From Aradus depressus (taxonomy: Eukaryota; Arthropoda; Insecta; Hemiptera; Aradidae): a stretch of DNA of 64,000 nt. This document shows, one piece after another, positions 31,965 through 42,949 of the stretch; within the stretch, counting starts at the first letter, position 1, and each line of letters opens with the position of its first letter. Location of the stretch: contig OY759215.1 of the NCBI GenBank assembly GCA_963662175.1, forward strand, positions 25,905,079 to 25,969,078. The letters are read 5' to 3'. The notes beneath the pieces were generated by a model, which was not told the origin of the DNA, did not search any database, and worked only from the letters and a program-made list of their open reading frames with translations. Position numbers and translations under genes: made by a program.

Positions 31965-32400
31965 AGTTTTGAAATATAGAGGAAGTTATGTAAACGATTC
32001 ATCGGAAATTTATGTTTCTCGATCCCCTGATTCCAAACGTTTTCTTGTCTGTAAACACGATTACTCTCGATGGATTTTTTTTTTTTTTTTTGTCCTCGGC
32101 AGACACCACACTAGCCATTTCTATTCTTAAAACTACACTATAATTCTGCCAAAGACGGGAGACTGGAGGGAGAAGCCCAAGCAAACGGCCCCAGCCAAGC
32201 CGGGGGACAGCCGGAGGCACCGCCGGACCACATCATCCAAAACAATACTCAGAGCGCCGACCAGTGACTGGAGTGGAATGAAGTTATTGATACGAAATTG
32301 TATACGAGTATCAAAAACCAGATAAAGACGAAACCTATTGATTTTCAGTCTAATCGGCCATAGGGAAGGTAGGGGGATTCGTTATTAGACAAAAGGGAGA
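31965..32400 (+). repeat. Family A copy interrupted by a retroposon
   Basis: Head traces (ttatgtaaacgattcatcgg, gattactctcgatgg) to 32070; resumes at about 32278 (atgaagttattgatacgaaattg, tattgattttcagtctaatcggcc). Confidence 0.65.
32072..32235 (-). mobile_element. Poly-A retroposon sharing the second SINE's 3' end
   Basis: Minus strand ends 'ggctagtgtggtgtctgccg' then 'aggac' and poly-A, like the end of 25141-25352. The 5' part is GC-rich (ccggctgtcccccggcttgg) and is not the same tRNA head, so the two may share a LINE-derived 3' end. Confidence 0.5.
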
Positions 32401-32699
32401 TCGAACACTTACTTCATTAATTGATCGTAATTGACCGACGGAACGGTGTCCGTAGATGTTTCCTAGGGAACAGACACACACCATACTATATTTTTGTTGA
32501 TATCTCTTATTAATATTAAGTCTTCTTAGTGGATATAATAATGGTGTAATAGAAGACGATGGAATGTTTATGAAAAAAAAACATCTCACGTAGCTTTTAA
32601 AAGGGAAAAAAATACTTTAAATGTTAGTGTTGGGTTTGGGTACAGGTTAAATGAGAACTTAGAGTAGAGCAACAGATATATTTATTTGGACAGCACCCT

Positions 32700-32965
32700 T
32701 ATTACAAAACCGCGTGGTAACGAACACAAAGTCAGTTGTTCAATAATAAGTCCCATACCGCGTGGGAACTACACAAGTCACTCACTTACTGTGCTTGGTA
32801 ACAGACGACTCACTTTATACCCGCGTGGTAATAACCAACTCACTTCCGCATGGTAACTAACGACTCACCTTATACCCGCGTGGTAATAAGGACGAATCCA
32901 TTCCGCACACCGCGTGCTGGCTCGACCCAGACTCTCAGTCCACCCCGCGTGGTGCCCAACTGCTT
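32700..32965 (+). repeat. Irregular array of CCGCGTGGTAAC motifs
   Basis: Seven or so variants of cCGCGTGGTAAc occur about 25-60 bp apart (near 32711, 32758, 32820, 32847, 32873, 32917, 32944), mostly preceded by 'ttatac' or followed by 'gactcact'. The region may be part of a solo LTR (a TGTTAGTGTTGGGTTTGGG start lies at about 32623), but no LTR end was fixed. Confidence 0.6.
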
Positions 32966-33324
32966 ACTGACTCATGTAGTTCATCAACAACAAATCGATT
33001 GTCTCGGCGTGTTCCCGAACTCACCCACACTCAACTCGCGACTCAACAGTTAGTATAATGTATTTTAAAAAGAGAGGCAATAAATATTACATTTAATGCT
33101 TGGAGTTCCGTTTAAACCGCGAAGTTAATACAATGCGATACCTAACTCAGGATTATAAAAATATTAATCTTATTTAATACAAGAATGTATAATATTCAGA
33201 CATTCATGTTGAATATAATATCCGACCTGGGGAAGCCAGGAATTCTGGCATTGTTTATTTCAGCACTAGTGAGCATTCCTCAAGGCACCTACCGTTGTCA
33301 TGGCATGCAGAAATTTGAGTAATG

Positions 33325-34965
33325 GGATGTTATGTAGTCGGTCAGAAATTCGATGTAGATTTTTTACCGCAATTTCATGTTTTCCGACCCTCATCCGAAA
33401 ATGAAAATCAAAAAGTTAATCTGCCGGTTGAATAAATGTATCAACACGAAATTTTCTGCTTCCCATATGGACGACACATATTGATTTTCAGCCAAATTGG
33501 CCAAAGGGAGGGGGTGGCTTAACACAAAAAGTTTTAAGCTTCTCTAAGATGTTACTATGTTCATTTTTTCCTGGAATTTTTTTTTCAGAGGTTTCTTTTT
33601 TTTTTTTTTTGACAATATTTAATTCCCGAAGAAACACAGAAAGTCTATTAACTGCCGTTGTAATGCATGTATTGATAAGAAATTTCATATGTAAATTCCT
33701 AACCTCGCAAGGACGACCCCTAATAATTTTCAGCCAAATTTGAGGAAGGAAAAAGAGAGATTAGAGGAGGGGGCTCGACACAAAAGCTCTATAACTCTCG
33801 ATGTATGTATAGGGTTCAATCGATTCCACAAAGTATCGATACTTTTACTCAGGAGTAGTATAGAATAAAACTTTCGATACTACTCATGTATCGAATAAAA
33901 ATTGAAACTAGCTTCTAACGAACTACTATATTGAATCTAGTAGTTCGTTAAAATTAATTTTAAAAAATCTATAAATTTACATAGATTTGAAAAAAAAAAT
34001 AGTATCGATTGAATCGAGTACTTCGTTATAAATAATTTTATACCATGAATAATATATATAATAATAAAAAACACAATAAAATTTGAAAGGTATGAATGAG
34101 GTATTGTAGTGGGCATATAAAACAAATAAATCAAATCGAATCCGATGAAATTATATTATTAAAAACTTACTGAAAATAATAAAAAGTCCTATAAAATAAA
34201 CATACCATTTATATTTACTAAGGATATAAAACTACTGGAGACTATTCGTATTCCCACAATATTTCACTGTTTTAAAACACTTATTGCAAGTCGTTGAGAT
34301 CAAATCGTTCCTAAATCGTTCTCTGTAATAAATCTACACTTTCGCCTTAGGACGATGCATTACATATTGGAATGTAAAAATAAAATAAAATGCTGAAATC
34401 GTAATCACGTTCGCGGTTCTGTTCAAAATCAAACAAACGTATACCTTCATAAACTCCTAAACCATTTAATGTAAATAAGGTAAGAATAAGGACGCATCAT
34501 GCAGACTTGGAGGTTATTACCATCGATATATGTCATTTGTCCGCGGACCGTAATTTGAATTCAGTATTTTATTGCAACAACAAATAATAGAATTGTAAGA
34601 AATGAAACGGTGAACGATTTAGATGAATTGAAAAATTGTATAATTTTTTTAATTCTTGAAATTTGAAACGAGTACTTTGAATCGATACAATTAAAATCTA
34701 TTCGATACCTACTTGGCATCGAAAGTAAAGTATCGATACCAAAAGTGCTCGGTATAGGTAAAAGTATCGATACTTTACTTGTATTTACTTGTATCGATAG
34801 ATCCCTATGTATATAGGGGTAAAAAAAAAATGAAATTAATGTTTCGAAACAAAAGTTTTTATTAGTCAACTATTGATTTTTTTTTTTTAGTCTAAACGGA
34901 CTATTTTGGAGGGAGAGAGAAAACTTAGTTGATTAATTTGTGCTCCACCGACGAATTTTTATATG
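33325..34965 (+). repeat. Family A copy split by a 1-kb MITE
   Basis: Family A from 'atgttatgtagtcggtcag' to 'ataactctcgatgtatg' (33809), resuming after the MITE at 34816 with 'gaaattaatgttt' and ending at the tail 'gattaatttgtgctccaccg'. Confidence 0.75.
33810..34807. mobile_element. hAT-like MITE, 998 bp, 8-bp TSD
   Basis: Ends TAGGGTTCAATCGAT and, reversed, TAGGGATCTATCGAT; flanks tgtatgta (33802-33809) and tgtatata (34808-34815) agree at seven of eight bases. AAGTATCGATAC palindromes repeat near both ends. The interior is AT-rich; a minus frame at its right end (34561-34869) extends past the border and is probably not a gene. Confidence 0.85.
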
Positions 34966-35289
34966 TATACCAATTGAAGTTTTGTTAGATCAAGTCTGAT
35001 TTTGGCATTTATGAAGTATCATGATGTATTTGTAAGCTTACAAATATATAGGGATTATACATTATGTTACTTAAATGAGAGATTAAATATTTTAATCAGT
35101 TATATAAGAGAGATTAAATATTTTGTAACTCATGATTAATTTTTATTCATGAAGCAATATCCCTTATTAATCAGACGAATGAGAAAGAGAAAATTGAGTT
35201 GTGAATAAATCAGTTGTTCATAAGTACAATGACTCAATTCTTAGAGAAGATCGGCTCTATTTTTTTAAATAGTTTTATCACTTAGATTA
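34966..35289. other. No gene seen
   Basis: AT-rich; 'gagagattaaatatttt' is duplicated at 35075 and 35106. Confidence 0.4.
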
Positions 35290-35780
35290 AGAAAAAAATC
35301 ATCGGTGAATCACTAGAAATGTACTTCCCCAGTGCAAGAATTAAGCAACATAGTATACATTGACAGTTGATTGAGTTGATTCCCCCTTTTCTCATCACTC
35401 TTCCTTTCGGCAGATTTCGTTGAAAATTGATAGGTGTCGTCCTTTTTGCGACTTGGATCCATGTATGAAATTTCATGTCGATATGTCCATTATATTGGCA
35501 GTTATTTGGGTTTTTGAGTACCTCTGCCTCTATTATCTCCCTTCCCTTCAGTAGATCAGTAGGTGCCTTTATGGGGTTTTGAACACACATATAAAATTTC
35601 GTGTTGATATATTCATTCTATCAGGATTTATAGTGTTTACAGACATATACACTCACATAGATAGGGCATTTTTTTTTTGGTTTTGGAACCAGGGATCGGA
35701 AAACATTAAAGTTCTCGTGGAAACTCATTATCAAATTTCAAACTTTCCTCATACTTCTGGCAGAGGAAGTAAAATCACGA
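35290..35780 (-). repeat. Family A, near-complete copy
   Basis: Reverse tail 'catcggtgaatcacta' and 'tgtacttccccagtgc' at the left, three modules, and reverse head ending 'cagaggaagtaaaatc' at the right. Confidence 0.85.
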
Positions 35781-35964
35781 AACTGGGTATGGAGATAAAT
35801 CTATCTTTTCCCTCTTCCATTATCAGAATCAAAACCAGAGAAATAAAAGACGTTTCATAGAAATAAAAGAGAATGAGAAATATTGTCCCACATCCTACTA
35901 TCCCATATGAAAAACATTTTTACTTATAACTGGTCAGATAAAAAGAAACATAAAAATTGTCTTT

Positions 35965-36280
35965 GATTGCCTTGCCTTTAAATACGAGGTCTTTTCGCCT
36001 ACTACCATAGCGCTCTTTCGTAATTTTGGAATATGAGCCCGACTGTACACAGTGGGAGTTCTAAATTCTGGTTACCGATATTTTGTTAGCTAGAGTAGAC
36101 GTCTTTAACTAGATACCTGAGATCGTACATGCTTGGGACCAGGGCCGTGCAACGAGTATTGGCCGCCCGTGTGCCTCGCACGCCTTCGCCATAGGGTCTG
36201 CACGGCTCTGCTCGGGACCATCGCTTAACGTCCCAACCGAAGGACGGTGTGCTCATAGCTTTTTTTTTACCGAACTATGG
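35965..36280 (-). mobile_element. SINE interrupted by a 71-bp hAT MITE
   Basis: Diverged reverse SINE from 'cttgcctttaaatacgagg' to 'gaaggacggtgtgctcat'. The tRNA head is missing. Confidence 0.88.
36140..36210. mobile_element. Miniature hAT element, 71 bp
   Basis: Termini CAGGGCCGTGCA and TGCACGGCTCTG are inverted repeats with one mismatch. Flanks cttgggac (36132-36139) and ctcgggac (36211-36218) are an 8-bp duplication of SINE sequence with one mismatch. It carries only 47 bases between the ends. Confidence 0.9.
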
Positions 36281-36339
36281 GCACATATTAGTTGACAAGA
36301 AAGCATAATAAGTCGAGTATGGTGGCATTACCAAACTTC

Positions 36340-36520
36340 TTAGTTAGTTATAGCGATTCATGCCTACATGTGAGGTCATTTCGCCTACTACTAGAGCCCT
36401 CTACTATGGGAGTCCTAAATTTTGCCTACCCTAAATTTTTTTTCACTTAGGGTAGTGGTTTTTAACGAGTACTTTACATCGTACAGTCTTGGGACCATAG
36501 CTTAAGGACCCATCCGAAGA
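36340..36520 (-). mobile_element. SINE, head truncated
   Basis: Tail 'ttagttagttatagcgattc', then 'cgcctactactagagccctc' and 'cttgggaccatagcttaagg'. Confidence 0.85.
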
Positions 36521-36783
36521 ATTAACAAAAAGACTTAACGACTATATAATCATTAGGAACCATCAGTATTTATGTCTGGTCTTTTTGAACCATCTCCGGA
36601 CTGTCCTGAGGCTATCAGATGGGGATGAGAATAGCGAACAACTAAGTTGATTAGATGGGCGTCGACCGTAACTAACCATGATGTTGATCACTTCCGTTCA
36701 GGTTACCGTATCTAACCAGTGTTCTGTCTGTAGTTCCATGAACTATAATATCGACAGGACCAAACATTCCCTCTACTGCAGTA

Positions 36784-37090
36784 GCTTCATTCTTCTTCTT
36801 CTTCTTCTTCTTCTATTGTAACTGAAGGCAGTGGCGGATCTACCATGAACCTTTGCCAAAGTCTCAGGCCCCCGAAACCAATATGGTTTCTGTTTATTTC
36901 TAAACAAAGTCCTCCGGATATCGGTGAACGCACCCTGGTTTATCAGGTAAACGCAAATCCACAGGAAATGGAAGTAATGGAAGAAATTAGTTGTTGAAAT
37001 GCTTCGATTCATATTCATTTGTAGATTAAGTTTGTCATTTAAAAATGAAATAAGCTGTTCGGTATCTCCTGAAATGGGTAAAAACATTAT
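36784..37090 (-). other. TTC microsatellite and single hAT-like end
   Basis: 36789-36812 is a (TTC)n run. CAGTGGCGGATC at 36829 matches a common hAT terminus, followed by 'ctcaggcccccgaaacc'. A minus frame (36773-37087) ends in a poly-Arg run from the microsatellite and spans possible transposase relics; no second end was found. Confidence 0.3.
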
Positions 37091-37147
37091 ATTATTTGTT
37101 TTGACAATATGACAACAAATATATTATTTATTCATCAATATTTTCAA

Positions 37148-37590
37148 CGGTTATTATTATTATTATTATATATTATTAACACTATTGTATAATATCGTAT
37201 AATAATAATATATAGAAATATTATATTTTTTAGATGTTCAGTGCTATATTATTTACTTTTACCACAAATTTTATTTGTTGTGACAAATTTAAGCTATCGA
37301 AACATCTTAACCTAAAGGTTTCTTACTGAAACATCATTTTATAGTTCGTAATATTGATATTTTAGTTAAATTCACTACAACAGTAAATATGATGAACAAT
37401 GTTATAAAAATACAATAGAAATACTGAAAAACAGCTGACATCACAGATATAGAAGTGTGTAGTTGTGTGTGTGCACGGCGTGCGCAACCATCCTACACAC
37501 ATACACACACTTGCGCATGCACATCAACGAGACTTAAGCTCTGACAGTCTGACATAGCCCCTAACGAGAGCTAAGATGTTTACACATCAA
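37148..37590 (+). repeat. Family F repeat, copy 2
   Basis: Partner of 12666-13072. The difference is mainly at 37405-37510, where this copy carries extra 'gtgtgtagttgtgtgtgtg' and 'cacacatacacacac' text. Confidence 0.8.
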
Positions 37591-37699
37591 AAAATAAAAG
37601 AAAGAAATGAATATGAAATGTCGTCTGTGAATCGAAAGCCTCCAGTCTCCTTTTGTGCATAAAATCAATAGTTCTCTTAAATAGGGACTTTTGAAACCT

Positions 37700-38190
37700 C
37701 ATATCAAATGTTGTGTTGATACATTCATTACATCGGCAGTTATTAGGGTTTTTAGTCGAGTCTCCCCTCTGTCCCCGTTTTCCCAACTGCCGTTCTTTCG
37801 GGAAATTAATAATTTTTGCCAATATGAGGAATTTAAATATAAAATTTCGATGTATTCATTATTTCGGTAGTTATTATAGTTTTTGTGTCGAGCCCCCTCC
37901 TCTGTCCCCCCCCCCCCCCCCCCCTCCCCTTTCCCAATTGCCGATATTTCGGGAAATTAATAATTTTTCCCCATAAGAGGAATTTAAAAATAAAATTTCG
38001 GTATATTCAATACTTCGGTAGTTATTAAAATTTTCGAATTTTGTCCCTCCCTTCTCCTTTCCCTCCCGCCGAATCCGCCACAGACAAATTCACGTACGGA
38101 CAGGTATTTTTTTTTTCGTATTTGGAATAGCATTTCTAACCGATTACATAACTTCGACTATACTTTGTATAGCTGAGAATGTAAAATGCT
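37700..38190 (-). repeat. Family A, three modules, poly-C run
   Basis: Three clear tandem modules, each starting near 'cattatttcggtagttatta', with 'gggaaattaataattttt' repeated between them. A 19-base C run lies at 37906-37924. Confidence 0.85.
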
Positions 38191-38765
38191 GACAGACATA
38201 ATTGGGCATTCCGTAACAATTAGGACTCACGAATCTAGAACTTGTAGAACCAACTTGATAGGTACATAATTAATAGCCAGCTCCATGGTTAGACCAAGAT
38301 AAAAAGCTGATAAGCTATGTATAAATTCCCAATGTTCAAAAAACAATGTACAAAATGTTATGTTAATTATATTTCCTTGACTTATAGGTTTATAATTATT
38401 TATGGTATAAATTAAATAGTTAAGGAGAAGAACCGGCCAAGAAGGTTTGACGCCTGCAAATTAGCGACTGTTTTGCATAACGATCTGATAATGATAATTG
38501 CAGTTGTTCCTACAACAACACGAGCAGCAGCTGTCTAGTTACGCAACTAACTTTGTCTCTGTTGCAACTAACTTCCACGCAGGATGAACCTCCTTTTCCA
38601 CTGGACTCAAGCCGATTATTACTTCAGTACTTTGTCGCTTTATTGAAGTTTCACGGTTTCCGAACAGCACTAATAACAGATAAACGTTCTCTATTATCTT
38701 CATTTCCGTTCTCTTTGAGGTCTATTTTATAATATTCTGTAAATGAAGAACCTCCATCAGTTGGT
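38191..38765. other. No gene recognised
   Basis: 38430-38640 is less AT-rich but has no long frame or known motif. Confidence 0.35.
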
Positions 38766-38777
38766 AATCAATATTTA

Positions 38778-39116
38778 GTTTTGATGACTCATGCCCGGGC
38801 TTCAACTACGAGGTCATATCGCCTACTACCAGAGCGATCTTCCGTCACTCTGGTGGACACGAGCCCGATTCTATGGGGGGAGTCCTAAATTTTGCCTACC
38901 CTAAATTTTTATTCACCTAGGGGAGGGGTCTTTAACGAGTACCTGACATCGTACAGACTCGGGACCATCGCTTAACGTCCCATCTGAAGGACGGCGTGCT
39001 TAAGTTATTTGACCTCCCAGATAAAATAAACTAAGGGCCTCGGCCGGGTTTCGAACCCACGACTTTGAGCTCAGAAGGCAAGCAAGCATACCACTGAGCT
39101 ACCGGCGCCCTCAGGG
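38778..39116 (-). mobile_element. tRNA-derived SINE, full length, 12-bp TSD
   Basis: Short tail (gttttgatgactcatgcc), body and complete head 'gctaccggcgccctc'. Duplication aatcaatattta at 38766-38777 and 39117-39128. Confidence 0.95.
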
Positions 39117-39244
39117 AATCAATATTTAATACAGCGTTAAACTAAGAAATAAAAAAATTGTTTCTTGGATTACTGGAATCAGATACAATAATTAAATCGA
39201 GTATTATTGAAAAAGAATTTTTACAATTTTGTATCATAGTTGTA

Positions 39245-39505
39245 TGTACAGGGGAAGTTACATAATCGGTCAGAAATTTGATGATGAGTTTTGAACGGAA
39301 TTTCATTTTTCGACCCCTGAATATAAAAAACAATATCCTGTAAGTGTGAGTTATTGAGGTCATATCGCCTACTACCAGAGTGTTTTTTCATTGCTATGGT
39401 GGACATAGGAATGACACTCATTGATTTTCTGCCAAATTGGCCAAATAAAAAAGGGGGATTAATGGAGGGCTTAACACAGAAATTGTCATAACTGCCGATG
39501 TAGTA
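39245..39505 (+). repeat. Family A copy with a SINE scrap
   Basis: 'ggggaagttacataatcggtc' and 'gaacggaatttcatttttcg', then about 55 bp of reverse SINE (39355-39409, 'atatcgcctactaccagag'), then 'tgattttctgccaaattggcc'. Confidence 0.75.
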
Positions 39506-39507
39506 AC

Positions 39508-40440
39508 GTGAGATGCAGTCTCCATAGAAATTTTAGGATATTACTTGGAGGGTTTAGGTATGAGTTTTGTCCTGAAAGTGCCTGCCGGCTCTGTGCCTTA
39601 GACGAAAAGGACGACCTCATACACTTTTGTTCTATTGTCCGTCTTTGGGTTTCCCCAGGCAAACATTTCTCCACAATTCTCACTGATAGACTAGAATACG
39701 ACTCAGAACCAATTGTACATTTTTTTGGTTACATAGATGTTAGAAAAATGTTTTTATTCTTGTGTTATGGTTACGACAATTTTACTATTTACCTTGATCA
39801 AAGGTCATTTTTTGTTTTTTATAATTTTTGAATTGTTTTTATATCCTAGTTGCTTGCACTATTTATATTAAAGAGTAGAGGGCGCCGGTAGCTCAGTGGT
39901 ATGCCTGCTTGTCTTCTGAGCTCAAGAACGTGGGTTCGAAACCCGACCGAGGCTCTTAGTTTATTTCATCTGTGAGGTAAAAAAAACTTAATCATGCCAT
40001 CATAATGGGACGTTAAGCGATGGTCCCGAGCCTGTACGATGTCAGATACTCGTTAAAGACCCCTACCCTAGGTGAATACAAATTTAGGGTAGGCAAAATT
40101 TAGGACTCCCACAGTAGAGTCGAGCTCATGTCCACCAGAGTGACGAAAGAGCGCTCTGGTAGTAGGCGATATGACCTCGTAGTTAAAGCCCGGGCATGAG
40201 TCATAAAACCTAACCTATTAAAGAGTATGTCCATATTTATTATTTTTATATTATTATTATCTTTTTATTTAGTTAGTTGCTATATTGCTTATTTGTTACA
40301 ATTCTATATATAAATATTACTTCTTTTATTTTATTTTATATAACTATAAGAATATGTATTTTGTAAAAAAAAATAAAACCCATTATTTGCCATAAAGGTT
40401 GATATTTTTTGTGCAATAAAAAGTGTATCTAATAACTTGA
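39508..40440 (+). mobile_element. Non-LTR retrotransposon 3' end with a SINE inside
   Basis: The frame 39508-39831 contains CRLCALDEKDDLIHFC (about residues 28-43), a Cys/His group like the zinc-knuckle region after a non-LTR reverse transcriptase, then a long hydrophobic-aromatic C-terminus. A 3' UTR ending 'gtgcaataaaaagtgtatct' follows, split by the SINE 39878-40216. A second copy of this 3' end without the SINE is at 42950-43790. Confidence 0.65.
39878..40216 (+). mobile_element. tRNA-derived SINE, full length, 11-bp TSD
   Basis: Complete head, body with a small deletion near 'aatcatgccatcataatgg', tail AAAACCTAACCT. Duplication attaaagagta at 39867-39877 and 40217-40227. The related copy near 43560 lacks it. 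Confidence 0.95.
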
Positions 40441-40444
40441 ATAT

Positions 40445-40895
40445 AATTACACAACCTTCAGAAGTCAAAACCCCTAGAGACGACACATATTAATTTTCAG
40501 CGAAATCATCAGATAAGAAGGGGGTGGGATTCTACTCGTAAACCCTGATAACTGCCGATGTAACACGAAAGTATTGAGTAGTCGTATAAATCAATTAAAA
40601 ATTGGCATTGACGATTAAAAATCAACCAAGCTTACAGATCTCTCTCTCTCTCTCTCTCTCAGATAAGGGGTGAAAAAGTGGTGAAGCTAATGTTGCCGCT
40701 AAGTAGGTGAGGCGGAGGTAAAGCGGCCTCGCGGTTTAGGAGAGCGCTCGTCAATCAGGAGGGGGAGCTCGCCTTCACGTCTCTTGATGGATGGCTTCTC
40801 AAGATGGGAAGGAGGACAGTTAGCGAAACTTCAGCCTCCACCCCCTCACCAACCCTTCAAACTCACTCATTTCTACCTAAATCATCTCACGAAAA
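40445..40895 (+). repeat. Family A scrap, CT repeat, unknown GC-rich segment
   Basis: 40445-40570 family A (gacgacacatattaattttc). 40640-40660 (CT)n. 40700-40860 is GC-rich (agcggcctcgcggtttagg, agagcgctcg) and might be a tRNA-like SINE head, but no box B follows. Confidence 0.5.
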
Positions 40896-40899
40896 AAAA

Positions 40900-41335
40900 A
40901 AAGTAATCGGTGAATCACCTGTAATGTACTTCCCCAAAACGAATTAATCAATTAACTTTTCGCTCCCCCTCCAAAACTAGCCGGTCGTTTGCGCATGAAA
41001 TTTTGTGTCGATACGTTCATTACAACTGTAGTTATTAGAGTATTTATATTGAGCTTCCCCCCTAATGCCCTCCTTCCTATTGGTCAATTAGGCTGGAAAA
41101 CAATAGGGGTTGTTTTAGAGGGTTCTGGATTCACATATTTCGTGTTGATATTCATTTATTCTATCGGGAATTGTCGTGTTCACAGATACACAGATAGACA
41201 TACATTTTTTTTCATATTTGGAATTTAGAGTTTGGAAAATATGAAATTCCGTTGAAAATTCCGCATCGAATTTTTGACCGATTACATAACTTCCCCTATA
41301 CTTGGTATAGCTGGGTAAGTAAAAAGTGCATCGGC
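40900..41335 (-). repeat. Family A copy
   Basis: Reverse tail 'aatcggtgaatcacctg' and 'tgtacttccccaaaacg', modules, reverse head 'cctatacttggtatagctggg'. About 435 bp. Confidence 0.85.
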
Positions 41336-41655
41336 GAAAGAATGGAGGGGAATGGGAGGATGCAGAAGTGCCGGGGTCAGAGGGTGAGCCATAAGTTAAC
41401 TAATTCGTGCAGAATTAAGACGAATTTCATTTTTTCTAATTTCATGTGTGTCTATGTCCGTGAACACGTATATATCGCCACGAAGTTTTGTACGTATATC
41501 CAGAAGCCTATAAAGACGACACCTATTGATTTTCCGCCAAATTTGCTTAAAGGAAGGGGAGAATTAGGGAGGAAGATTAACACAAAAACCCTAATAACTG
41601 CCGTTGTAAGGAATGAAGTGGCACGATTTTTCATATGTGAATTTACAGCCCTATA

Positions 41656-42300
41656 AATACACCTATAAATTAGATTTATAACTACTTGAGTCTAACACAC
41701 GTATGATTAGTAGTAATAACAAAACTAATAAAAAAAGTTAATTAATAAAAACTGATATATGAGTATGTAAAAAAATAATACATAGATATATTAATAATAA
41801 GTAGACACATTTTTCAATTTAATAAAAATTAAGGTATCTATTTTTCAAAAAACTCTTTGGAAGGTCTTTATCCCAACGATATTTCGGGACGTTCTTACGT
41901 CTCATCATCAGGCCCCAATGTGCAAGATTTAGAAAAATATGTAACTATAACAATATATAAAAAAAATTAAATAAATATATATGAATAAATAAACAATAGC
42001 GTACATTCGACTGACCTTTAAGGTGTGGAGGACCTCACCCAAAAAATAAAAATGAAAGATAAAGATTTGTATCGAATAATGTTTTTGTATATGAAACACG
42101 ATTTATTGTGGTTATTTTATTCTTTTTGAACAGTGCGAATAAAATTCCGTTTCCATGTAAAGAGTTTCCTGTAACATAAACATTTTTAGTTGACGTTTAA
42201 ATTTTTTTATTGTATCTATTGACTTCAAGAAGGGTGAGAGGCATTAAAAAAATTAATTCCTTTATGAGTTATATTTTTTTCAAAAAGAGAAGAGCAATGT
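41656..42300 (-). mobile_element. Retroelement 3' end, copy 3
   Basis: Same layout as 20060-20860 on the minus strand: frameshifted protein remnant at 42200-42280 (LIKELIFL-like reading), 'tgtggttattttattc' block, hammerhead-like motif at 41881-41912, AT-rich end. It interrupts a family A copy. Confidence 0.65.
41881..41912 (-). ncRNA. Hammerhead-like motif
   Basis: Minus strand reads CTGATGA, T, GAGACGT-AAGA-ACGTCCC (one A.C mismatch in seven pairs), GAAAT. Clearly homologous to 20355-20385, with a changed loop and a mismatch inside a kept stem. Confidence 0.5.
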
Positions 42301-42489
42301 CTTCTCTCTTTCTGGTATCTGCCGATGTAAAGAATATATCGACACAAAATTCAGTTTGATGATCGAGAAGTCACTATGTAAGTCGATTATTGAGATTTAG
42401 TTAGGGGGTCGGAAAACAAAAGACATCACATTCCTGACCGATTACGTAACTTCCCCCTTGCTTCTTATAGTTGAGGAAGTAAAAAATAA

Positions 42490-42935
42490 ATAAAATAAAG
42501 CCTAGTTTAACAGAATTAGCAAAGAGAGTTCTTAGGATAATTGTTGCTAGGTCCGTGTTGGTATCTGGGTGAGTTATGAGAGAGGTGTAGTAGGACAGCT
42601 GACACCGTGAGAAGATAGCAAGGTGAGACAAGCAAAAGCAAGCCTCACTTCGCCAAGCAGATAGCACATGTAAAGTGCTATAGAAGTGCAACATCAGCAG
42701 ACAGTCATATGTGATAACGAGCAATGCCCCGCCCCAGATCTGTTATAATACCAACCAGGTCACTGCTTCGTTAAACTTGTGACCCACTTGTAACAATAAT
42801 AGAAAGAAGTAGGTAAATCACTGGCTATGTGCCTCCCCAGTATGAATTTATGACCAAATGACAGTTTGAGCCAAACTTCGAAATTTGACATAGTTGCTTT
42901 TGAACCCCCATACCAAATTTTATTTAGAATAATTC
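42490..42935. other. Unknown segment and family A tail
   Basis: 42520-42790 is less AT-rich without a useful frame. 42810-42935 is a minus family A tail (aatcactggctatgtgcctc). Confidence 0.45.
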
Positions 42936-42949
42936 ATTAAATTACAATT

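Larger units (their letters stand above)
41341..42485. repeat. Family A region hosting retroelement copy 3
   Basis: Plus text to about 41655 (gtatatccagaagcctataaag, actgccgttgtaagg); after the retroelement 'tatctgccgatgtaaagaat' resumes to 42400, and a minus head follows (gattacgtaacttccccc). Confidence 0.7.

Noticed and set aside
32623..33120. Complete solo LTR
   Set aside because: A TG-like start and AATAAA-like word exist, but no matching CA end or target duplication could be fixed.
34561..34869. 102-codon minus frame
   Set aside because: It crosses the right border of the 33810 MITE into family A, so it cannot be an ancestral gene.
36773..37087. 104-codon minus frame as a gene
   Set aside because: The N-terminal part has no match and the poly-Arg end is a translated TTC microsatellite.
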